From contig JAUUZX010000125.1 in the NCBI GenBank assembly GCA_030592025.1, positions 1 to 5,825 of the forward strand: DNA of 5,825 nt, in the 5' to 3' direction. The notes under the pieces were generated by a model. That model saw only the letters and a program-made list of their open reading frames with translations. It was not told the DNA's origin and did not search any database. Both the position numbers and the translations under genes were made by a program. This document shows, in pieces, positions 1 to 5,825 of the stretch. Source of the stretch: a bacterium. GTDB lineage: Bacteria > Krumholzibacteriota > Krumholzibacteria > LZORAL124-64-63. Position 1 is the stretch's first letter, and every line of letters begins with the position of its first letter.

Positions 1-2802
1 CGCCAGGCTGCGGGCCTGCTCCACCAGCAGACTGCGGAGCTGGTCGACGACCTGCTCGAGGCCGTTGCGGGTCTGGCCGCGGGCGTCCTCGCGGATGCGC
101 AGGCGGCTCGCCCGGTCCACCGAGCCGCCGACCAGGGCCAGCAGTACGAGGCCGATGAGCAGGTAGCCGCCGAGGAACCGCTCCTGGAAGCCCAGACGCC
201 ACGGACCGGGCACGCCGTGCCCGCCCACCCGCCGCACCACCGAGCGCACCGCCTGGACGCCGACCATGCCGACGAGCCAGAGCACGAGGTCCAGCAGCAT
301 GAGGCGCGAGAGGTCGAGGAGGTCCTCCCAGGGACCGGACCGGCGCAGGCCGAGCATGAAGCCTTCGCCCGGGGTGCGGGCCGCCCCGGCGGACAGGGGG
401 ACCCACACGCAGCGCCAGGAACCACCGTCCAGGGGCAGGTAGGCCCAAGCCGCGGCTCCGGAGCGCAGGCGGGCAGCCGGTTCGTCGGCGTCGGGGCCCG
501 GGAATCCGGCAGCTCCCGCGGCCAGCCAGCCCGTGTCGTCCGCGTGCAGGAGCAGGATCTCCCGGTCGATCTCGATCCGGGGCCGATAGCCGCCGTCATC
601 CACCGGTCGCGTGCCCGCCAACCGGTCCAGCAGGGTGGAGATGCGCCAGGAGCGCAGGGGGATCTCCACGCGGATCCAGCCGCCCCCTTCCCGTGGGATC
701 TCGCCCACGAGGATCTCTTCGTCACCGCCGTGGTACAGCCGGTGTTCGGTTTGGTAGACGATGTCGTCGTCGTCCTCGGGGAAGTCGCCGGCCGCCGACA
801 CCCAGGGTGTGCGCGACGCGAGTTCGTACTGGAAGTCCCCCATGAAACCCACGGCGTGCAGGGACTCGCCCCGGCCATCGGCGTCGAGGACCTCGATCAG
901 GCAGGACATGCCCAGGTCGCCCAGCGCGGAATCCCGCCACAGACGCCAGGCCGCCTCATCCCGCCAGGGCCCCCAGGCCTGGACCGGCTCCCGCGCAGCA
1001 TCGGCCTTGCCCATGCTGGCCAGGGCGTCACCGAGCAGGTAGCGGCTCCAGTCGGGATCCGTCGCGGCCACGAGCTGCCCCTTGCTCTCGAGCCACCCCT
1101 CCTCGACCCGGTCGTACACGCCCCGCAGGGAAGCGTAGTTCCACACCGCGGCCAGGAGCAGCACCGACGGCCACACGAGCCGACGGGGAAGTCCGGATGT
1201 CCTGCCCAAAGCCGGGGCCAACAGCCACAGGATCGCGGCCAGCATGCCCGCCAGGACGGCCATGCCCCACCAGGAACCCGTGGCGGCCACGAGCAGGCCG
1301 CTCACCCCGGCGACCACGGCCCCGTCGGCGAAGCGCGCGCCCCAACGACGGTCACGGTCGCCCCGCATTTCCGGGCCCAGCAAGCCGGTGAGCAGGGCGA
1401 TGGGCGCGAAGGCCAGCAGCGCCAAAGCCAGATGCAGGCCCCAGAAGGACAGGAACTCCACCGTGACCCCGTGCCCGACGAGGCGCGCGTTGGCGTTCTC
1501 GACCAGGGTCGTCGCCACGAGTTCGACCGACGCCAGCACGACCCCCGCCGCGAGCCCGAATACGAGGCCGCGGGGACCGGCGCGACGGGGAAGGAGGCGA
1601 CGACGCAGCTGGTCGTCCTCACCGGCGGCGATCCACCGCAACAGGGTCCAGACCGTGACCAGCACGAGCAGGGATGTGGCCAGGACGTCGGCCGTGGAGG
1701 CGAACCAGCCGCCGCCGAAGGGTGTGGCGAAGTAGGCGGGATCGACGAGGCTCGCCACGCTGCCCGGATCGGCAGGATACTGCTGGGTCGTCGCGACCCG
1801 CGCCAGCCACTGGTGGGCGTCGACCCCGGCCAGGAGGCCGCGTCCCAACCACAGGCCGAGCACCGCACCGCCCCAGCCGAAGTGCAGACGCAGCGTGCCC
1901 GTCAGGACGACCAGCCACGCGACGAGCAGGGCCACAAGCACCCGCGCCCGCGTCGCTCGCCAGCGCAGGCGTTCGGCCTCGACATCCATCCCCACGAGCA
2001 GGAGAGGTGCGCCGCCGGAAGGCCCCAGCCCCACGCGGCGGACCGGGGAACCATCGGCCCGGGACGCCCGGTCATCGAGGCGCAACCCCGGCCAGACCCG
2101 ACCCAGCAATCCATCCTCGAGCACGACCTGGCACGCCAGCACCGTCCCGTCGTCCAGGGGCACGGCCTCCCGCAGGACCCAGCCCAGACGCGTGCGGTGC
2201 ACGGTGCGTTCGGTCACGTCCTCGATCGCCGGCAGCGGCTCGGCGTTGTCGGTCCACGCGATGCGGTCGTCCCCGGACCAGACCACCAGGCGCAGGGGCA
2301 GCACGTCGGCCCGGGGATGCAGGTCGGACCAGATTTCCACCCGGTCCTCGAGGACCCGGAAAAGATCGCCACCCCGTGGGCCGGGGCTGTCCCCCGCGAC
2401 CATCGGTCCCGTGGCCACCTCACCGATGCTCCGTCCGTACTCGGTCAATGCCGGCCCGAGGAGGGCGAGATCGGCGACGGCCTCGTCCAGACGGGCAGCG
2501 GCCCGCGCTTCCAGCATCACCGAATCGTCCCGGCCCTGGCGCATGACCACGAGGCCCAGGGCCAACACCGCAGCCAGCCCGGCCAGGACGGCGACCCGCC
2601 ACAGGCGCCCGGTGCCGACGGGCGGCGCGACACTTCGGCCGACCGCCGTCAGGACCGCCAATGCGCAGGTGAGGGCGATGAAGAGGAGGGGCCACGGCAA
2701 CTGGGCGTCGACGTGGCGGCCAACGGCAAGCAGCAGGACGCCCTGCCCGAGGAGACAGGTCACGGCCGCCAGGGGGATCAGACGGGAGTGCGCCCGGACC
2801 AT
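1..2802 (-). CDS. Large multi-pass membrane sensor protein, probable N-terminal sensory half of a histidine-kinase-type receptor (3' end outside window)
   Basis: The frame is open for 934 codons from ATG at 2802 and runs off the left edge, so the C-terminus is missing. Hydrophobic segments lie near residues 9-27, 37-54 and 68-87. A soluble region follows at about 88-284. A block of about eight helices spans about 285-557 (285-304, 306-325, 372-392, 411-431, 449-474, 494-531, 541-557). A second large soluble region occupies about 558-830, followed by helices at 831-850 and 872-892. Residues from 893 begin a charged, helical third region of the kind that precedes a further sensor or a HAMP segment. 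Arg-rich loops, for example 398-411 and 853-858, fit the cytoplasmic side. No HisKA, HATPase or HAMP motif is visible, so the kinase assignment is inferred from architecture alone. An adenylate cyclase, a phosphatase or another receptor output is equally possible. It follows the NTF2-like gene by 7 bases, with its ribosome site overlapping that gene's stop, so the pair is almost certainly co-transcribed. No frameshift was found along the whole length. Confidence 0.8.
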   Translation of the reverse strand, partial: MVRAHSRLIPLAAVTCLLGQGVLLLAVGRHVDAQLPWPLLFIALTCALAVLTAVGRSVAPPVGTGRLWRVAVLAGLAAVLALGLVVMRQGRDDSVMLEARAAARLDEAVADLALLGPALTEYGRSIGEVATGPMVAGDSPGPRGGDLFRVLEDRVEIWSDLHPRADVLPLRLVVWSGDDRIAWTDNAEPLPAIEDVTERTVHRTRLGWVLREAVPLDDGTVLACQVVLEDGLLGRVWPGLRLDDRASRADGSPVRRVGLGPSGGAPLLLVGMDVEAERLRWRATRARVLVALLVAWLVVLTGTLRLHFGWGGAVLGLWLGRGLLAGVDAHQWLARVATTQQYPADPGSVASLVDPAYFATPFGGGWFASTADVLATSLLVLVTVWTLLRWIAAGEDDQLRRRLLPRRAGPRGLVFGLAAGVVLASVELVATTLVENANARLVGHGVTVEFLSFWGLHLALALLAFAPIALLTGLLGPEMRGDRDRRWGARFADGAVVAGVSGLLVAATGSWWGMAVLAGMLAAILWLLAPALGRTSGLPRRLVWPSVLLLAAVWNYASLRGVYDRVEEGWLESKGQLVAATDPDWSRYLLGDALASMGKADAAREPVQAWGPWRDEAAWRLWRDSALGDLGMSCLIEVLDADGRGESLHAVGFMGDFQYELASRTPWVSAAGDFPEDDDDIVYQTEHRLYHGGDEEILVGEIPREGGGWIRVEIPLRSWRISTLLDRLAGTRPVDDGGYRPRIEIDREILLLHADDTGWLAAGAAGFPGPDADEPAARLRSGAAAWAYLPLDGGSWRCVWVPLSAGAARTPGEGFMLGLRRSGPWEDLLDLSRLMLLDLVLWLVGMVGVQAVRSVVRRVGGHGVPGPWRLGFQERFLGGYLLIGLVLLALVGGSVDRASRLRIREDARGQTRNGLEQVVDQLRSLLVEQARSLA

Positions 2803-2806
2803 CGTT

Positions 2807-2811
2807 CTCCT
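2807..2811 (-). promoter_or_regulatory. Shine-Dalgarno AGGAG for the membrane sensor gene
   Basis: AGGAG lies four bases before the ATG at 2802 and shares bases with the TAG stop (2812-2810) of the upstream NTF2-like gene. This fixes the sensor start and suggests that terminating ribosomes reinitiate on the second gene, coupling expression of the two. Confidence 0.8.
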
Positions 2812-3307
2812 AACGGACGGTGTTGATCTCCGCGAGGCGCCACGTCTTGCCCACGCGCTCCAGGACCAGGACGAGCCGCGACTCCTGCTCGCGGTCCGAA
2901 CCGCCGCGCTGGAAACGCCAGACCGCCATGGCGTGGGCCCGTGGCCCCTTGGCGTCCTGCTTGCGCTGGAAATCGAAGGCCAGGGTCCGTCCCGACTGGA
3001 AGAGATTCTTGAAGTAGTAGAAAGCCTGGTTCGGGCTGTAGCTGGTGCTGCGGAAACCCGCCCCCCCGCGCACCCTCAGACCATCGGGATGGACGAGGGC
3101 CGCGAGCGCGTCGATGTCCCCAGCTTCCCAGGCCGCCTCGATGCGGGCAAAGACCGGACGGGGCTGGCCCTCGCCCAGGGGCTTCGCGTCGCGGACAAGG
3201 TCGGCGGCCGCGGTCTGCGGCAGGACCAGCAGGACAAGCAGGACGAGCACCAGCATACTCCCGATGCCGGGGGCGTCGCGGAAGGGGTTGGTTGTGCTGC
3301 GCATCAT
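2810..3307 (-). CDS. Small exported NTF2-like (SnoaL / DUF4783-type) protein
   Basis: The product is 165 aa. Residues 1-16 are polar, 17-30 form a Leu/Val-rich hydrophobic core, and a TAAA|D signal-peptidase I-like site falls at about 35/36, so the mature protein of about 130 aa should be periplasmic or secreted. The mature part has the layout of a cystatin/NTF2-like domain. An N-terminal helix (PVFARIEAAWEAGDIDALAALV, about 51-72) contains the AWEAGDIDAL signature. A middle SPNQAFYYFKNLF segment (about 91-103) and paired beta strands follow (AHAMAVWRFQR about 124-134; RLVLVLERVGKTWRLAEI about 144-161). This resembles DUF4783/SnoaL-like lumazine-binding relatives; the family name is tentative. 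The fold often binds small molecules or serves as a scaffold, and no catalytic residues can be named. The start at 3307 was chosen for its GAGGA site; the adjacent ATG at 3304 is an alternative. Longer in-frame starts reaching 3448 would bury the signal peptide. As first gene of the operon with the sensor, it could supply a periplasmic ligand-binding partner, which is inference. Confidence 0.82.
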   Translation of the reverse strand: MMRSTTNPFRDAPGIGSMLVLVLLVLLVLPQTAAADLVRDAKPLGEGQPRPVFARIEAAWEAGDIDALAALVHPDGLRVRGGAGFRSTSYSPNQAFYYFKNLFQSGRTLAFDFQRKQDAKGPRAHAMAVWRFQRGGSDREQESRLVLVLERVGKTWRLAEINTVR

Positions 3308-3312
3308 GTTTG

Positions 3313-3317
3313 TCCTC
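3313..3317 (-). promoter_or_regulatory. Shine-Dalgarno GAGGA for the NTF2-like gene
   Basis: GAGGA sits five bases before ATG 3307 and eight before ATG 3304. It decides this start over longer in-frame starts further upstream, which would place about 47 polar residues ahead of the signal peptide. Confidence 0.7.
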
Positions 3318-3395
3318 ACGAAATCCGGAGTGTCCAGGGGCCTATGGCAAAGGGCAAGACACGTGCCAGGAAGCCCATGGGCGCCGATCACCTTG

Positions 3396-3423
3396 ATCAT
3401 ACGGTAAATCCCCGTCCTGACAC
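3396..3423 (-). promoter_or_regulatory. Candidate sigma70-like promoter of the NTF2-like/sensor operon
   Basis: On the minus strand a GTGTCA hexamer (3423-3418, 4 of 6 to TTGACA) is followed after 16 bases by TATGAT (3401-3396, 5 of 6 to TATAAT). Transcription would start near 3388, leaving a leader of about 80 bases before ATG 3307. A small dyad, GATCA-CCT-TGATC at 3386-3398, overlaps the -10 and the expected start, where a repressor operator would sit. The match was picked by eye in a GC-rich background and the sigma preferences of this organism are unknown. Confidence 0.35.
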
Positions 3424-3618
3424 CAGTTCGAATCGTCGATCGCCCCATTCTCCAACAGGTCGGGCACCGGGTGTGTGGCGTCGAGACGGCGGCATGTCCC
3501 CATAGGGCGACGGATATCGGCGCCCGCCCACCCCCGAGGATCGCCCACGAATCGCATATTTGTTCATGTATACGTACTATATCCTAATGATTCCCCGAAA
3601 ATATCCGATACGACCTCC

Positions 3619-4303
3619 ATGGCACATCGCACCGGCATCCTCACCGCTACCCCCTGGGGCCCCCTGCTGGTCAGCCTCGTCTGCCTGGCCGGAACCGGGA
3701 TCGCCTTCGCCGGCGGCCACCCCCACGAGACGGCCGAGTGCGCCGCCTGCCACTTCGGCACCGCCGCCGGCGCCGCCGCACGGGATGCCGCCTGCACCAC
3801 CTGCCACGGGACGGCCCCCACGCAGCCGGCCAGACCGGCGCGGGCGCTTGCCTCCACTGCCACGACTTCCACACGCCGCACCAGGTGACGACCGGCGCCG
3901 GCGTCATCGACCTGCGCGCCGTGGTCGCGACGGGCCGGGCCCACTGCCAGGCCTGCCACGATCCCCGCGGCCTCCTCGCCGACCTGAGCCCCGCCCACCG
4001 GACAGCCGCGCGACTCTACCACGAAAACATGCTCGACCTGGGTGGCACGCGAGCCACCCCTACGGCGTCCACGTCCGGCCCGGTGCCGGCGACGGCAGCA
4101 ACTGGATCGCCCGGGAAATCGACCCGCGGCTCCCCCTCTTCGACGGCCGCATCGAGTGCCAGACCTGCCACCTGCTGACCGCCGGCAACGACGACCTCAT
4201 GGTCCCCTTCCCCACCAAGTACGACCTGTGCAAGGGTTGCCATCGCCACCACGGGGACGAGGATGCAGGCACGGATATCTACGCTGCTATTGTTCGCCGC
4301 TGA
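3619..4303 (+). pseudogene. Hexaheme c-type cytochrome, disrupted by two -1 frameshifts
   Basis: The gene starts at ATG 3619 with a Sec signal peptide: a short basic N-terminus, a hydrophobic core at about 14-31, and an AFA|GG cleavage site. It is expected to be periplasmic. Three successive reading frames carry six CxxCH heme sites: CAACH and CTTCH in frame one, CLHCH and CQACH in frame two, CQTCH and CKGCH in frame three. Restoring one C in the C5 run at 3815-3819 and one G in the G3 run at 4040-4042 gives a continuous 228-residue protein ending at TGA 4301. Its heme cysteines start near residues 41, 59, 78, 110, 181 and 205. The restored HASHPYGVHV segment, then PRLPLFDGRIECQTCH and finally YDLCKGCH, match the usual last-domain pattern of cytochrome c3-like / doubled-CxxCH proteins, so the gene was once complete. 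Unrepaired, translation stops at the TGA at 3886-3888 with two hemes. Extra His residues at 34, 36, 85, 88, 144, 147, 152, 211 and 212 could be distal ligands. Real pseudogene or sequencing error cannot be separated from this window. Confidence 0.8.
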
Positions 4304-5744
4304 CCCAACCGTGAACCATTCCGTTCCCATGACATTTGTAGCAGAGGGACGTCTGCGCCGGGTCGGTGTAGGGGTTCGGGATGGGGTAGGACCCGGAGAC
4401 GACCCCGTCCTCGCCCAGAGTCGCGACGTTGAAGTCCCAGCGGCCGGCGTGGGGCGCCGACGAGGCGTGGGCCCGGTGGCACGTGAGGCACATGACACGA
4501 CTGGCGGCCCCGGGGCCGGCGGTCGACGACGTGGTGTTGGCGGCGTCCATGAAGGGGACGGCCGCTAGGTAGGCCGTGGATGGTTGGCCGCCGGTCGGGT
4601 CGGCGGTCCCGTTGTAGATGTTGTACTGCTGGCGGGTCCTGAAACTCAGCGTCCGATCCGTGGGGTGCCCTTGGTGGCCGGCGTGACCGCCGCTATCGTG
4701 GTTGCTCAGGTAGGCGAGGTGGCAGTTGCCGCACCAACGGCTCACGTCACCGCGGTAGGCGATGTGGTTGGCGTCGGTTTCGGCCCCACCCAGCTCGATG
4801 TCCAGACCGGTGGCGTCAAGAGCGTTGTAGGGGAAGGCGCCATCAACGTCCGGCGAAGCCCCGGGACCGCGCAGGAAGCGGTAGTTCTGATTCCCGTGAG
4901 GGTCGTGGCAGCTCGTACAGCGCAGGCTGCCGGCGGGGTAGGTCCCCCCCGGCGAGGATACGAAGGTGCCGTCGGCCGCCAACCCGTGGCCCGGCGCGTT
5001 GATGTTGTGACCGGCCGCATCCCCGGCGATGGGATCGACCGCCCCGCCGGGCCCGTCGTCGAGGTTGTGCCGGTTGCCCACGCGCTTGTACGAGGCCACG
5101 CTCCGGTGGCACTTGAGGCACATGTCCCCGGGGGCCGCGGCGATGGTGAAGCCACCACCGCCCTCCAGGGCGTCGTGGCAGGTGCCGCAATCGTTCGCCG
5201 CGAAGGGTGCGTGGCGGTGGGCCCGCAGGAGGCCGGGCTGATCCGAGGCGTGGGGGCCGTGGCACGCCGTGCAGTCGGCGTCGGTGATGGACCGACCACT
5301 GTGGGCAGCGACAAACGCGGCACCGGTGTCGTGGCAGTCGAGGCAGAGTCCCGGCACATCGGATGTGAGCATGCCCTCCACGTCGCCGCCGTGGACCTCG
5401 TGGCAGGTCAGGCACCCGCCCCCGGTGACGGGGTCGTGGACCACCGCCCGCTCGGACCAGGCCGCGCTGGCGGCGTGGCACCCGGCGCAGTTCTCCGCCA
5501 GCGGCGTGCGCAGCTGGGACGGGTGGGCCGATGCGTGGGGAGCGTGGCACCGGGCGCAGTCACCACTGGCTATCGGCGGGTGGGGCGCGACGAACGTCGC
5601 GGCGCCCACATCCTCGTGGCAACGGCGGCAGAGATCTCGCGGCTCCTCCCCCAGCAACCCCGCGTGGCGGGAGGCGTGGGGGTTGTGGCAACCCGAGCAT
5701 TCACCGTCGGCGAACGCCGTGTGGACATGGGTGTGACGAGCGGT
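4287..5744 (-). CDS. Multiheme (at least 13) c-type cytochrome of the doubled-CxxCH type, lacking its 5' end
   Basis: The frame is open for 485 residues from ACC at 5744 to TAG at 4289-4287 and carries 13 CxxCH motifs. Numbering from 5744, the first heme cysteines are at 16, 39, 63, 86, 111, 134, 158, 186, 209, 276, 338, 419 and 468. The first nine repeat every 23-28 residues, with PHAS after several motifs (NPHAS, APHAS, GPHAS) and a GLL...LC linker, the signature of paired-CxxCH cytochromes. The last four are 49-81 residues apart, in Gly/Asn/His-rich segments that include a DPHG motif after heme 10. Such proteins move electrons in the periplasm or on the outer surface. No ATG, GTG or TTG lies in frame before heme 1: a TGA at 5747-5745 closes the frame, and a terminator T-tract follows immediately. 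The first usable in-frame start is a TTG at 5657, which would drop heme 1 and any signal peptide. A truncated gene is therefore more likely than a short true one. The 3' end overlaps the convergent hexaheme gene by 17 bases. Confidence 0.85.
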   Translation of the reverse strand, partial: TARHTHVHTAFADGECSGCHNPHASRHAGLLGEEPRDLCRRCHEDVGAATFVAPHPPIASGDCARCHAPHASAHPSQLRTPLAENCAGCHAASAAWSERAVVHDPVTGGGCLTCHEVHGGDVEGMLTSDVPGLCLDCHDTGAAFVAAHSGRSITDADCTACHGPHASDQPGLLRAHRHAPFAANDCGTCHDALEGGGGFTIAAAPGDMCLKCHRSVASYKRVGNRHNLDDGPGGAVDPIAGDAAGHNINAPGHGLAADGTFVSSPGGTYPAGSLRCTSCHDPHGNQNYRFLRGPGASPDVDGAFPYNALDATGLDIELGGAETDANHIAYRGDVSRWCGNCHLAYLSNHDSGGHAGHQGHPTDRTLSFRTRQQYNIYNGTADPTGGQPSTAYLAAVPFMDAANTTSSTAGPGAASRVMCLTCHRAHASSAPHAGRWDFNVATLGEDGVVSGSYPIPNPYTDPAQTSLCYKCHGNGMVHGWVSGEQ

Positions 5745-5748
5745 TCAT

Positions 5749-5780
5749 AAAAAAAAGGCTCCGGGCCGAAGCCCGGAGCC
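5749..5780 (-). terminator. Strong rho-independent terminator of the gene at the right edge
   Basis: Read on the minus strand, a perfect 10-bp GC-rich stem (5780-5771 with 5766-5757) is capped by a UUCG loop closed by C-G, an exceptionally stable tetraloop, and is followed by eight Ts (5756-5749). On the plus strand only two Ts follow, so it acts on minus-strand transcripts. A smaller 5-bp hairpin, TTCCC-GGA-GGGAA in plus-strand notation (5781-5793), lies just ahead of it on the transcript. It ends five bases before the first codon of the multiheme frame. Confidence 0.93.
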
Positions 5781-5808
5781 TTCCCGGAGGGAAAATAGTC
5801 GCGTGCGC

Positions 5809-5825
5809 CTACATCTCGATCGCCG
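5809..5825 (-). CDS. C-terminal tail of an upstream minus-strand gene (partial)
   Basis: On the minus strand the right edge reads as the codons Ala-Ile-Glu-Met followed by TAG (5811-5809), 28 bases before the terminator stem. Stop-to-terminator distance and orientation are typical for a gene end, which is the main support. Four full codons give no clue to function. A different frame cannot be excluded. Confidence 0.45.

Larger units (their letters stand above)
3308..3618. other. Divergent intergenic region with an AT-rich patch
   Basis: This 311-base stretch separates the minus operon from the plus-strand hexaheme gene and holds no convincing gene. Its left part carries the candidate minus promoter. 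Positions 3554-3610 are strongly AT-rich against a GC-rich background and contain overlapping short palindromes (GTATAC, TACGTA, GTAC at about 3568-3577). This is the natural place for the hexaheme promoter: TTGTTC (3560-3565) lies 17 bases from CCTAAT (3583-3588), but the match is only 3 of 6 and 4 of 6. No AGGAGG-like site precedes ATG 3619. Confidence 0.5.

Noticed and set aside
217..2826. An 869-residue open frame on the plus strand
   Set aside because: It lies antisense to the sensor gene and its translation is low-complexity Gln/Pro/Arg/His-rich with no hydrophobic or domain pattern. The minus frame has clear membrane helices, a ribosome site and operon context. GC-rich codon use keeps the antisense frame open.
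3423..3446. GTTCGAATC resembling a tRNA T-loop, followed by GATCGCCCCA
   Set aside because: The five bases on each side of the loop do not pair beyond the first G-C, and no anticodon or D arm can be drawn upstream. A loose match between 3379-3389 and 3438-3445 needs a two-base bulge. No tRNA or att remnant is supported.
3676..3690. Possible lipobox around Cys22 of the hexaheme signal peptide
   Set aside because: The residues before Cys are S-L-V, with Val at -1, which lipoprotein signal peptidase does not favour. AFA|GG nine residues further on is a good signal peptidase I site.
4304..5744. Repeated GTGGCA words on the plus strand suggesting a DNA repeat array
   Set aside because: They are the reverse complement of the Cys-His codons of CxxCH motifs at codon-regular spacing. 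The repeat is at protein level, and the intervening DNA differs, so it is neither CRISPR nor a tandem DNA repeat.
5703..5748. Short frame from ATG 5748 just after the terminator as the start of the 13-heme gene
   Set aside because: It is out of frame with the heme motifs, stops after 15 codons, has no ribosome site and could not encode a signal peptide.
4584..5750. A 388-residue plus-strand frame opposite the 13-heme cytochrome
   Set aside because: It is the antisense shadow of the CxxCH repeats, Val/Gly/Ala-rich with no motif, and it ends in the terminator T-tract of the opposite strand.

Overview
The window is a GC-rich bacterial segment, probably from an environmental or metagenome-derived organism. 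Coding strands are crowded with G/C-ending codons, and long antisense frames shadow the real genes. Gene content is a giant multi-pass sensor, a small secreted NTF2-like protein and multiheme c-type cytochromes. This suits an anaerobic or facultative Gram-negative lineage with redox-active envelope proteins. Some FCB-group or deltaproteobacterial-type lineages carry similar sets, but the sequence does not fix the taxonomy.

Left half (1-3307, minus strand): a two-gene operon. A 165-aa exported NTF2-like protein (3307-2810) is followed after 7 bases by a very large membrane protein (2802 to beyond base 1). That protein has at least two extracytoplasmic domains separated by blocks of transmembrane helices. 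It looks like the sensory half of a histidine-kinase-type receptor, but any catalytic domain lies outside the window. The Shine-Dalgarno of the second gene overlaps the stop codon of the first, so the two are probably translated together.

Middle (3308-3618): a 311-base divergent intergenic region without a gene. It holds a plausible sigma70-like promoter for the minus operon with a small dyad over its -10/start region. A strikingly AT-rich patch lies on the side of the plus-strand cytochrome gene.

Right half (3619-5744): two multiheme cytochrome c genes face each other tail to tail and overlap by 17 bases. The plus-strand gene encodes a hexaheme cytochrome with a clear signal peptide, but is readable only after two -1 frameshifts, each explained by one base missing from a short homopolymer. 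The minus-strand gene encodes at least 13 CxxCH sites, nine of them spaced about 24 residues apart. It has no start codon or signal peptide before its first heme: the frame is closed by a stop just inside a strong intrinsic terminator. Both cytochromes therefore look broken at opposite ends, while the neighbouring 934-codon and 166-codon frames are clean. This is either a decaying electron-transfer locus or local sequence/assembly error.

Right edge (5749-5825): the last codons of another minus-strand gene and its intrinsic terminator, a perfect 10-bp stem with a UUCG tetraloop and eight Ts. If the cytochromes were functional, they would carry electrons through the periplasm or to the cell exterior. 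No porin or other electron-transfer partner is visible here to confirm that.
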